From Prevotellaceae bacterium (GTDB lineage Bacteria; Bacteroidota; Bacteroidia; Bacteroidales; Bacteroidaceae), in contig JAQYEW010000004.1 of the NCBI GenBank assembly GCA_028723455.1, positions 1 through 61,617 of the forward strand: a DNA stretch of 61,617 bases. Reading direction: 5' to 3'. The position numbers were made by a program, and so were the translations under genes. Of this stretch, positions 55,164 through 61,617 are shown piece after piece. The notes below the pieces were generated by a model, which was not told the origin of the DNA, ran no database searches, and saw only the letters and a program-made list of their open reading frames with translations. How positions within the stretch are numbered: the first letter of the stretch is position 1; the number at the start of each line of letters is the position of its first letter.

Positions 55164-56255
55164 TTAGCGGTCTCGGAAGATACTGATCTCGCCGCTGCCA
55201 TAGCATATTTTCGCTTCTGCGTCGTAGATACATCCAAACTGTCCCGGGGCGATGCCCTGAATGGGAGCGTCGCTGTGAATATGATAGCCCTGTTCGTCCT
55301 GACTGATGAGGCCGGGCAGGAAGTGGTCGACGTGGCGGATCTTGAACTGAATGGGAATCTCCTTGGGTGCTTCGTTCTCCCAAGGGTTGGCCGTGATGAA
55401 GTGCATGTCGGCAAGGCGGAAGTCATGCCCGTATTGCAGCTGGGTGTCCCAACCGTGGGCCACGAAGACGATGTTCTTCTTTATGTTCTTCTTGACAACG
55501 AACCAAGGCCCGCCGCTCAGCCCTAGACCTTTGCGCTGGCCGATGGTGTGAAACCAGAAGCCTTTGTGCGTGCCGATGGTATGGCCTGTTTCGATGTCGA
55601 TGATGCGACCCTCCTGTTCGCCCATGAACTTGCGCAGGAAGTCGTTGTAGTCTATCTTGCCCAGGAAGCAGATGCCCTGGCTGTCCTTGCGGCGCGCACT
55701 GGGCAGTTTGGCGTCAAGGGCTATCTGCCGCACCTCCTCCTTCATCAGTTGGCCGATGGGGAAGAGGGTGTGGCGCAGTTGGTCATAGTTCAGTTGAGCC
55801 AAAAAGTCGGTCTGGTCTTTGACAGGGTCGGCGGCTGTCCCCAGCCAGATACGCCCCATGCTGTCCTCGACACGCGTGGCATAGTGCCCCGTGGCCACGT
55901 AGTCATATTCCTTGCCGATACGTTCATGGAAGGCTCCGAACTTGATCAGCCGGTTGCACATGACGTCGGGGTTGGGCGTCAGGCCTCGTTTTACACGCTC
56001 TATGGCGTAGCCCACGACCTTGTCCCAATACTCTTTTTGCAGGTCGGTTACGTGCAGGCTAAGCCCGTACTTGCGTGCCGTGGCCTGAGAAAGTTCAATG
56101 TCTTCTTCGGCCGAGCACGAAGAGTCCTCGCCCTCCATACCTATTTTAATATAGTGGAGGTCGGGCTTAAAGCCTTGCTCGCAAAGTCTGTGGACAACGA
56201 CGGCGCTGTCCACGCCACCGCTGATGAGTACTGCTACTTTATCGTTTGAATTCAT
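55164..56255 (-). CDS. mnmA: tRNA-specific 2-thiouridylase
   Basis: The start is the ATG at 56255 ([20 protein letters not shown]). An in-frame upstream TTG at 56267 is less likely. The 363-residue protein has the PP-loop SGGVDSAVV, the catalytic Cys in [12 protein letters not shown], the second Cys in [10 protein letters not shown] and the tRNA-binding [13 protein letters not shown]. It adds sulfur to U34 of tRNA-Lys, -Glu and -Gln. Its first 17 bp overlap the end of the NigD-like gene. Confidence 0.96.
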   Translation of the reverse strand: MNSNDKVAVLISGGVDSAVVVHRLCEQGFKPDLHYIKIGMEGEDSSCSAEEDIELSQATARKYGLSLHVTDLQKEYWDKVVGYAIERVKRGLTPNPDVMCNRLIKFGAFHERIGKEYDYVATGHYATRVEDSMGRIWLGTAADPVKDQTDFLAQLNYDQLRHTLFPIGQLMKEEVRQIALDAKLPSARRKDSQGICFLGKIDYNDFLRKFMGEQEGRIIDIETGHTIGTHKGFWFHTIGQRKGLGLSGGPWFVVKKNIKKNIVFVAHGWDTQLQYGHDFRLADMHFITANPWENEAPKEIPIQFKIRHVDHFLPGLISQDEQGYHIHSDAPIQGIAPGQFGCIYDAEAKICYGSGEISIFRDR

Positions 56256-56805
56256 AGGTGTTGTCAATCATGATGCGGGTTGCGGGTATGCTGTCCCAGG
56301 GTATGCTGGCATAGGCATGACCCGTGTAGTGCGCCTCGTCCTGTACCGGCAGATGATGGATCTTGAGGTAGGCCCGTCCGTTGATGATGCTGTCCGTGGT
56401 GTAGGAGAAGCGATGTGTCTTCAGGGCATAGGCGTATTTCAGGCGCAGGTTGACATAGCGGTGGGTTTGCCATGCACTGATGATGCTGTAGGGCAGTTCC
56501 TTCCCCGCGGGTAAACTGTCGCGCAGCAGATGCACTCCCGTGGTGTTGTAGAGCGTGGCCGAGCCTGCTTCGTCCGGAACATAACCGCAGAGCACACGGA
56601 ACAGGACGGAGGGGTGTTTCGTCTCTTGCCTGTTGGCGATGCTTAGGCGGCGCCCGCCATCGGTGAAGAGGCTGTCGGTAAGTCCGCCGGCATCCGTTGT
56701 AATGTCCGCAAACTCGGTAATGATATCGGGAACGGGCTGCGTGTCGTCGCCGCAACTGCTGAGGCCGATGCCGAGGCAAAGAGTACCCAAGAGCAGCCTA
56801 CGCAT
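56239..56805 (-). CDS. NigD-like lipoprotein
   Basis: The start at [14 protein letters not shown] gives 188 residues with a lipobox LSSC near residue 18. The sequence shows the NigD-like order: an OB-like N-terminal part ([36 protein letters not shown]) and a C-terminal part ([29 protein letters not shown]). NigD-type proteins are named from a bacteriocin-linked gene in Bacteroides and are common surface lipoproteins of unknown role. The gene overlaps its neighbours by 8 bp and 17 bp. Confidence 0.65.
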   Translation of the reverse strand: MRRLLLGTLCLGIGLSSCGDDTQPVPDIITEFADITTDAGGLTDSLFTDGGRRLSIANRQETKHPSVLFRVLCGYVPDEAGSATLYNTTGVHLLRDSLPAGKELPYSIISAWQTHRYVNLRLKYAYALKTHRFSYTTDSIINGRAYLKIHHLPVQDEAHYTGHAYASIPWDSIPATRIMIDNTYEFKR

Positions 56806-57982
56806 CGTGATTTTTGGCCAGGGCGGCACGTTGGTTCAACACCGGATTGGCGTACATGGTCAGGATGCGCTCGCGCAGGAAGGCTTCATCCTTGTCGGGA
56901 AGTTCTACAAGGTCGATGCGGCTTTGCAGGTATTTCTCAAAGTCCTTCCGTTGGGCGGTAGTGTACTGCAGGGCGTTCTCGGGTACCCCCGTCAGCAAAT
57001 CCAAGGCGATGAAGTTGCCGGGGAAAAGGCGGTAGTTCTTGTGGATCTCGCGGTCGAGCCGTTGTGCCAAAGCACGGAACAGTTCCGGCCCTTCCAGGTG
57101 GGCGTATTCGTCCAGCCAGGCATTGATGCAGGGTGCGGTGGCATAGTGGATGTGTCCCTTTTGTCCCAAGATTCCGGTTTTCATGTTGTCCAGGTCGTCC
57201 TGCTTGCTCTTCTTCCATTCGGGGTTGTCGCGCTTTTGCTGGAACTCCATCGCTTTGAGATAGTCGCAGGGGTCGTACTCGTAACTGATGGTCAGCGGTA
57301 CGATGTTCATCTCCTTCAGGCGTTCGATGGGCGTACCCTCTCCGCCCAAGGTCATCATGCGCAACACGCCGTCTTGTGTGTGGTCGCTGCTGTCCTTTGC
57401 CCGTCCCTCGCGCTGTGCGATCCAGATGTTCTCCTTCTTCTCCGTGATGGCAAAGTGCATGTACCGGCTCATCTTCTGGCTGCTGGCGAAGCGTTCGCGC
57501 GAGGTTGTCAGCCCCCGATGAACCACAAAGGCCTTGTTCAGGCGTACCAGTGATCGTATCCAGGGATAGATCAAGAGGTTGTCGCCAATGGCGATTTCGC
57601 AGGTGGTTGGGAACTTGTGGTCATGGAGCAGGACATCCAGGATAGCGCTGTCCAGGACAATATCGCGGTGGTTGCTGATAAAGGTGTAGCGTTCCGCTCC
57701 GGGCTTGATGCCGGGATGGCTGAAAGAGTAGCCCGTTGAGCAGCGGCGCAGCAAGATTTTTACCAGAGGCTGCATGAAGCGGATCTGGAACTTCAGTGTG
57801 CTGTTGACTCCCAAGAACATGGCACGAATGGCTCCGTTCCTGAAGATGCGAGGCAGGAAGGGCATCACTTGCTTCAAGATGCGTTGGAACTGGCTGTCGT
57901 TGAGCAGGTCCTCGACGGCTTGTTTTACCTCGTTGTCATTGAAGGGACGAATGTCGTCAAATTCTGAAGGGTCGTACTGCAT
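56798..57982 (-). CDS. Acyltransferase of the PlsC type
   Basis: The 394-residue protein has the acyl transfer motif HX4D in ISNHRDIVLDSAIL and the substrate-binding FVVHRG. A third block (IAQREGRAKDSSDHTQDG) resembles the usual EGTRS region, and a fourth is IVPLTISYEYDP. The protein is longer than PlsC (about 240) by a helical C-terminal region. It probably acylates a glycerophospholipid or a related lipid such as an amino lipid, on the inner membrane. It is 15 bp after ddl. Confidence 0.85.
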   Translation of the reverse strand: MQYDPSEFDDIRPFNDNEVKQAVEDLLNDSQFQRILKQVMPFLPRIFRNGAIRAMFLGVNSTLKFQIRFMQPLVKILLRRCSTGYSFSHPGIKPGAERYTFISNHRDIVLDSAILDVLLHDHKFPTTCEIAIGDNLLIYPWIRSLVRLNKAFVVHRGLTTSRERFASSQKMSRYMHFAITEKKENIWIAQREGRAKDSSDHTQDGVLRMMTLGGEGTPIERLKEMNIVPLTISYEYDPCDYLKAMEFQQKRDNPEWKKSKQDDLDNMKTGILGQKGHIHYATAPCINAWLDEYAHLEGPELFRALAQRLDREIHKNYRLFPGNFIALDLLTGVPENALQYTTAQRKDFEKYLQSRIDLVELPDKDEAFLRERILTMYANPVLNQRAALAKNHDA

Positions 57983-57997
57983 AGTGGTTGTGGTTAG

Positions 57998-58978
57998 TTA
58001 GAACTTGTCCTCAATAATATCTGTCATCACCTGTTTGATGTCCAGGCCGGCGGCACGCACTTGCTGGGGGATGAAGCTTGTAACCGTCATGCCGGGCGTT
58101 GTGTTTATTTCCAAGAGGTTGATGGTGTTTCCTTCGGTGATGATATAGTCGATGCGGATGATGCCGCTGCAGCCCAGGACATCGTAGATGGTGCTCGTGA
58201 GTTGCTGCACACGGTCGCGCACGCTGTCGGGGATGCGGGCGGGAGTGATTTCCTGCACCTGACCGTTGTACTTGGCGTCATAGTCGAAGAACTCGTTTGT
58301 GGTTACCACCTCTGTGATGGGGAACACGTGGCTGACCGTTTTTGTTTTATAGCAGCCGCAGGTTATTTCCGTTCCTTGCATGAAAGCCTCTACCATCACG
58401 TCCTCGCCTTCTTTCAAAGCCAGGTCGATGGCGGGACGTAGCGCCTCGGCACTCTTGACCTTTGTCGTGCCGAACGAACTGCCTCCGCTGGCGGGCTTCA
58501 CAAAGCAAGGCAGGCCGATGCGCCCGATAATGTCCTGATCGCTGACCTCATGGTCGTGGCCGCGCTTGATCAGGAGGCTGTCGGCCACCTTGACGCCCAG
58601 CGCACGCATATAGTTGTTCAGGACGAACTTGTCGTAGGTCATGGCCTCCACCAAAAGGTTACAGGTGGAGTAAGGCATGTTGATCAGGTCGAAGTAGCCC
58701 TGAAGAACGCCGTTCTCGCCGGGTGCTCCGTGGATGGTGATATAGGCAAAGTCGGGGCGTACACGCTCTCCACGCACGGAGAACGAGAAATCGTTGCGGT
58801 CCACAGGGGCACGCCGGCCGTCTTCCAGAATGGCCTCCCATTTGCCTGCGTGGATTTCAACTTTATAGACGATGTAGCGTTCCTGGTCCAGAAAGGTCTC
58901 AATGCCAGCGGCACTGCGCATGCTGACGTCGTGTTCGGATGTGTCGCCGCCACATACGATGGCGATGGTGCGTTTCAT
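57998..58978 (-). CDS. ddl: D-alanine--D-alanine ligase
   Basis: The 326-residue protein has the ATP-grasp layout of Ddl. Visible blocks are the N-terminal CGGDTSEHDVSMRSA, ITIHGAPGENGVLQGYFD, LPCFVKPASGGSSFGTTKV, GTEITCGCY and the metal site in IIRIDYI plus LLEINTTPGMTVTSFIPQQ. It makes the D-Ala-D-Ala dipeptide for peptidoglycan in the cytoplasm. It lies between rluD and the acyltransferase with 15-bp gaps on both sides. Confidence 0.96.
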   Translation of the reverse strand: MKRTIAIVCGGDTSEHDVSMRSAAGIETFLDQERYIVYKVEIHAGKWEAILEDGRRAPVDRNDFSFSVRGERVRPDFAYITIHGAPGENGVLQGYFDLINMPYSTCNLLVEAMTYDKFVLNNYMRALGVKVADSLLIKRGHDHEVSDQDIIGRIGLPCFVKPASGGSSFGTTKVKSAEALRPAIDLALKEGEDVMVEAFMQGTEITCGCYKTKTVSHVFPITEVVTTNEFFDYDAKYNGQVQEITPARIPDSVRDRVQQLTSTIYDVLGCSGIIRIDYIITEGNTINLLEINTTPGMTVTSFIPQQVRAAGLDIKQVMTDIIEDKF

Positions 58979-58993
58979 TTTTTATTCTTGTAT

Positions 58994-60094
58994 TTAGTTT
59001 GTTTCGTTGTTGCTTCTTGCCCGCCATTTCTCTAACAAGGCATTCATGTCCTCGGGCAACGGACTTTCAAAATTCATTTCTTGCCCGGTGGTGGGGTGTT
59101 GGAATCCCAACGTTCGGGCGTGCAAGGCCTGACGGGGGCAGAGGGCAAAGGCATTACGGATAAAGGCCTTGTAACTGGCTGTCTGCTCGCCACGCAGGAT
59201 TTCTGTGCCGCCATAGCGTTCGTCGGCGAAGAGCGGATGCCCGATGTGGCGCATGTGGGCACGTATCTGGTGTGTGCGTCCTGTCTCAAGCCGGCATTGG
59301 ACCAAGGTTACATATCCCATTCGCTCCAGGACATGCCAATGCGTGATGGCCGGTTTGCCGTTATTGCTGTCCGTAGGGAATACGGCCATGCGCAGGCGGT
59401 CCTTGGGGTCGCGCCCTATATTGCCTTCGATGGTGCCTTCGTCCTGAGCAAAGGGCCCCCATACGAGGGCGTTGTAAAGGCGGTGTGTGGTGTGGTGGAA
59501 GAATTGTTTGCAGAGGCTGGTCTTTGCCTCGGGGGTCTTTGCAACCACCAACAGTCCGCTGGTATCCTTGTCGATGCGGTGAACCAAACCCACAGTGGGG
59601 TCGTTGGGATCGTAACGTGGGTCGTCCTTCAGATGCCAGGCCAGGGCGTTCACTAACGTACCGCTGAAGTTGCCTGCGCCGGGATGAACCACCAGGCCTG
59701 CGGGTTTGTTGATAACGAGCAGGTCGCTGTCCTCGAAGACCACGTCAAGGGCGATGTCCTCGGGAATGATTTCCCATTCGCGTTTGGGGCGGTCCAGCAT
59801 GAGGGTGATGACATCTCCCGCCTTCACCTTGTAGTTGCTCTTCACGCTCTTGCCATTGGCCTGGATAAAGCTGGCTTCGGCCGCTTTCTGGATGCGGTTG
59901 CGGCTGGTGTCGCGCAGGTGGTCCATCAGGAATTTGTCCACACGAACGGGGTTCTGTCCCGCGTCAGCCACCAAACGGCGATGCTCGTAGAGCGAGTCGC
60001 CCTCCGCACCGTCGTCCACGACACCCTCGTTTTCCGGGTCGTCGAAGTCGTACATCAGCAGTTCGTCCGGTATTTCCGGCGTGTCCTTATTCAT
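58994..60094 (-). CDS. rluD: RluD-like ribosomal RNA pseudouridine synthase
   Basis: The start at MNKDTPEIPDELL gives 366 residues. An acidic N-terminal stretch precedes the S4 domain (VRVDKFLMDHLRDTSRNRIQ). The catalytic block HRIDKDTSGLLVVAKTPEAK holds the nucleophile Asp, and RTHQIRAHMRHIGHPLFADE follows. It probably isomerises U1911/1915/1917 of 23S rRNA, though RluC-type specificity cannot be excluded. It overlaps the PASTA gene by 8 bp. Confidence 0.92.
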   Translation of the reverse strand: MNKDTPEIPDELLMYDFDDPENEGVVDDGAEGDSLYEHRRLVADAGQNPVRVDKFLMDHLRDTSRNRIQKAAEASFIQANGKSVKSNYKVKAGDVITLMLDRPKREWEIIPEDIALDVVFEDSDLLVINKPAGLVVHPGAGNFSGTLVNALAWHLKDDPRYDPNDPTVGLVHRIDKDTSGLLVVAKTPEAKTSLCKQFFHHTTHRLYNALVWGPFAQDEGTIEGNIGRDPKDRLRMAVFPTDSNNGKPAITHWHVLERMGYVTLVQCRLETGRTHQIRAHMRHIGHPLFADERYGGTEILRGEQTASYKAFIRNAFALCPRQALHARTLGFQHPTTGQEMNFESPLPEDMNALLEKWRARSNNETN

Positions 60095-60671
60095 AGTCGT
60101 AAACCTCTTCCTCCGTCTCAAGCGTGTCTGTCTCCGTGTAGCCCCGACCTACCTGAAGGGTTATTGTGCTGCCGATGGCCACTTTCTCGCCGTTGTACAC
60201 GGTGCGTCCGTTCGCCAGCATGCCGTAGACCCAGTCTTTGTCGCCGGCCACGTATTGTGTCTCACCTATTTTGAAGCCCAGCTGGCGAAGGCGGTCCTGG
60301 GCCTCGCGCGTAGAGCTGTTGCCTAAGATGTCGGGCAGTTTCATGGTGGGTGCGTTGTGCGAATTGATGGTAAGCATCACTTCGCGCCCTGTTTTTACGT
60401 GTGCTCCGGCCTGCGGTCGCTGTTCCAGCACGACGCCTGCGGGCAGGGTGCGGTTGAAACTGCTGTCGGCCACCACGCCCGTAAGCCCTTCGTTCTCCAG
60501 CTGGGCGATGGCGTCGTGGGACATCTTGTGCGTAACGTTGGGGACTTCAATTTCCTCTCCGTGGTGCGTATAGCGGTCCAAGCCCCACTTTACGCCCATG
60601 ATAAGCAGCACCGTACAGACGACGATGCCCAGGCAGTTGCCCCAAACGATGGGCGAAAGTATTCTCTTCAT
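60087..60671 (-). CDS. Membrane-anchored PASTA-domain protein
   Basis: The 194-residue protein has an N-terminal membrane segment (LGIVVCTVLLIMGVKWGL). Two PASTA-like repeats follow, about residues 40-105 (EVPNVTHKMSHDAIAQLENE, VVLEQRPQAGAHVKTGREV) and 108-180 (KLPDILGNSSTREAQDRLRQ). The acidic tail ends VYDYE. No kinase domain is attached, unlike the PASTA kinases of Gram-positives. It opens the operon that includes ddl, so a link to peptidoglycan sensing is reasonable. Confidence 0.9.
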   Translation of the reverse strand: MKRILSPIVWGNCLGIVVCTVLLIMGVKWGLDRYTHHGEEIEVPNVTHKMSHDAIAQLENEGLTGVVADSSFNRTLPAGVVLEQRPQAGAHVKTGREVMLTINSHNAPTMKLPDILGNSSTREAQDRLRQLGFKIGETQYVAGDKDWVYGMLANGRTVYNGEKVAIGSTITLQVGRGYTETDTLETEEEVYDYE

Positions 60672-60696
60672 CTCTGATATGAATATAAATAATGTG

Positions 60697-60727
60697 TAAA
60701 GTTAGGAAATAAAACGATGTGGGCAAA
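60697..60727 (-). promoter_or_regulatory. Promoter of the PASTA-rluD-ddl operon
   Basis: On the minus strand TTTG (60727-60724) and TAACTTTA (60704-60697; seven of eight match TANNTTTG) are exactly 19 bp apart. The leader is about 20 nt. Confidence 0.7.
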
Positions 60728-60744
60728 GCAAAGGACACAAAAAA

Positions 60745-60775
60745 AGCAGGTGTCCATATTCGGACTCCTGCTTTT
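60745..60775. terminator. Terminator hairpin upstream of the group II intron
   Basis: AGCAGGTGTCC (60745-60755) pairs with GGACTCCTGCT (60762-60772), one mismatch. A T run follows on both strands (four T on plus, seven on minus). The intron starts about ten bases further on. Confidence 0.75.
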
Positions 60776-60785
60776 GTTCTTTCGG

Positions 60786-61617
60786 TACGCTCGGCATGAG
60801 CATTGTCTAACGGGTGTAAGTCCCGAGTGAGCCCTAATAGCGGGAATCACATAGCCCAAGGCAAGGGTGTCCCTCGCGAGGTGGAATCTGAAGGAAGCCG
60901 GCGGCAAACATCTGGTCTAACGAACAGAAACTTCATACAAGGCATTTGACCGTGGGTAAGGTTGCCGAACAAACCAAAGCCCGATAGCTATTCGGAACGG
61001 TCGGTGTAAATGAAGTAGGCATAAGATGGAAAGACAATGCCCTTATCCGAGGAGGTCTCACGGACGTGGTGATTAGTTTCTCTTACAAAAGCCACGGAGT
61101 AAAGCTTGCCGTGAGAAGTCAGCAGAAGCCATAGTAGTGGAGTAATCGGTAACGCTCCATGAAGGGCTGAACCTAACAATTAAACGATTAGTAATTGAAA
61201 GTTCTTCCCTTTGGTCAGGCGCTTCGCGGAATCCCTTATGAAAGATAGAATGCAGAAAACATCAGCCTTTGCTAATGACTGCCCCCAAAGAAATAGGACG
61301 GAATCCGAAATGTATGGGGGAGTGCAGACTTTCATGTGGATGACCGAAGACAACATCGTGGAAGTTCCATTTGACAAGGAGCACCTATTGGAAGTAATCC
61401 TTAGCCCCGACAACCTCAACAAAGCCTACTTGGCAGTAGTGAGGAACAAGGGCTATGGCGGTATCGACAAGAGGCCATGCGAGCAGTTGCTCCCATGGCT
61501 CAAGGCTAATAAGGATGAACTGAGAGGCTCCGTGCTTGACGGTACATACCGTCCGAATCCCGTCCGTAGGGTAGAGATACCCCAGGACAACGGCAAGATG
61601 CGCCTGTTGGGCATACC
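60786..61617 (+). mobile_element. Group II intron, 5' part (runs off the window)
   Basis: The region from about GTACGCTCGG resembles a group II intron 5' end and domain I. It reads GAGCATTGTCTAACGGGTG, then AAGTCCCGAGTGAGCCC and TAGCGGGAATCACATAGCCC. An uncapped structured RNA of about 450 nt leads to the reverse transcriptase gene at 61238. The exact 5' base is uncertain, since the usual GTGCG is GTACG here. The 3' end lies outside the window. Confidence 0.8.
61238..61617 (+). CDS. ltrA: Group II intron reverse transcriptase/maturase (N-terminal part)
   Basis: From ATG 61238 the frame is open to the window edge, giving 126 residues. The typical start of the reverse transcriptase is seen: LNKAYLAVVRNKGYGGIDKR, CEQLLPWLKANKDELRGSVL, YRPNPVRRVEIPQDNGKM and RLLGIP. 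The usual GVDGM segment is GIDKR. The catalytic YADD box lies beyond the window. The protein would splice and mobilise the intron. Confidence 0.93.
   Translation, partial: MKDRMQKTSAFANDCPQRNRTESEMYGGVQTFMWMTEDNIVEVPFDKEHLLEVILSPDNLNKAYLAVVRNKGYGGIDKRPCEQLLPWLKANKDELRGSVLDGTYRPNPVRRVEIPQDNGKMRLLGI

Overview
The window looks like a chromosomal segment from a member of the Bacteroidales, most likely Prevotellaceae or a close relative. The signs are repeated TANNTTTG -7 promoter boxes (several with a TTTG -33 box 19 bp upstream), many TonB-dependent receptors and lipobox lipoproteins, DUF3575-type barrels, a PorT homologue of the type IX secretion system, a HmuY-like lipoprotein and a NigD-like lipoprotein. 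The genus is inferred from these families only. No search could be run, so family names rest on motif recognition.

Layout. 1-6 kb: the end of an unknown gene, a secreted esterase with a C-terminal CBM-like domain, a YkgB/RclC-like membrane protein, a triple-repeat lipoprotein and a CE12-type pectin acetylesterase. 6-9 kb: merR-type regulator and alaS, divergent. 9.1-19.4 kb: a five-gene minus-strand operon of envelope proteins ending in a 1384-residue outer-membrane protein built of seven similar barrel-like units. 19.4-28.2 kb: housekeeping genes (asd, a cation/proton antiporter, lolD-like, cvfB-like, rplS), a 5'-nucleotidase split into two genes, and an ABC-F ATPase. 28.3-40.5 kb: a seven-gene minus-strand locus with its own promoter, joining a TonB-dependent receptor, a DUF4876-like lipoprotein, a DUF6850-like barrel, two gingipain-fold (C25-like) proteins with HEAT-like tails, a papain-like protease and a short HmuY-like lipoprotein. 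This is the best candidate for an under-described system, and I read it as proteolysis coupled to heme or metal capture.

40.6-46.4 kb: porT, a 2[4Fe-4S] ferredoxin, and an lptF/G-ribBA-aspC operon. 46.5-49.8 kb: tRNA-Met(CAT), then a TPP riboswitch controlling a thiamine TonB receptor and a PnuT-type transporter. 50.4-53.3 kb: an M16 metalloprotease. 53.4-60.7 kb: a tight minus-strand operon starting with a PASTA protein and running through rluD, ddl, an acyltransferase, a NigD-like lipoprotein, mnmA, a PAP2 phosphatase fused to a barrel, and a small DUF4488-like protein. 60.8 kb to the end: the 5' part of a group II intron with the start of its reverse transcriptase.

An unexpected structural signal occurs twice. 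The last ~108 bp of a gene (the RclC-like gene, and pnuT) is repeated, 93% and 89% identical, on the far side of one unrelated gene (the triple-repeat lipoprotein, and the M16 protease). Both look like the same kind of cargo insertion with duplication of the host gene's 3' end.
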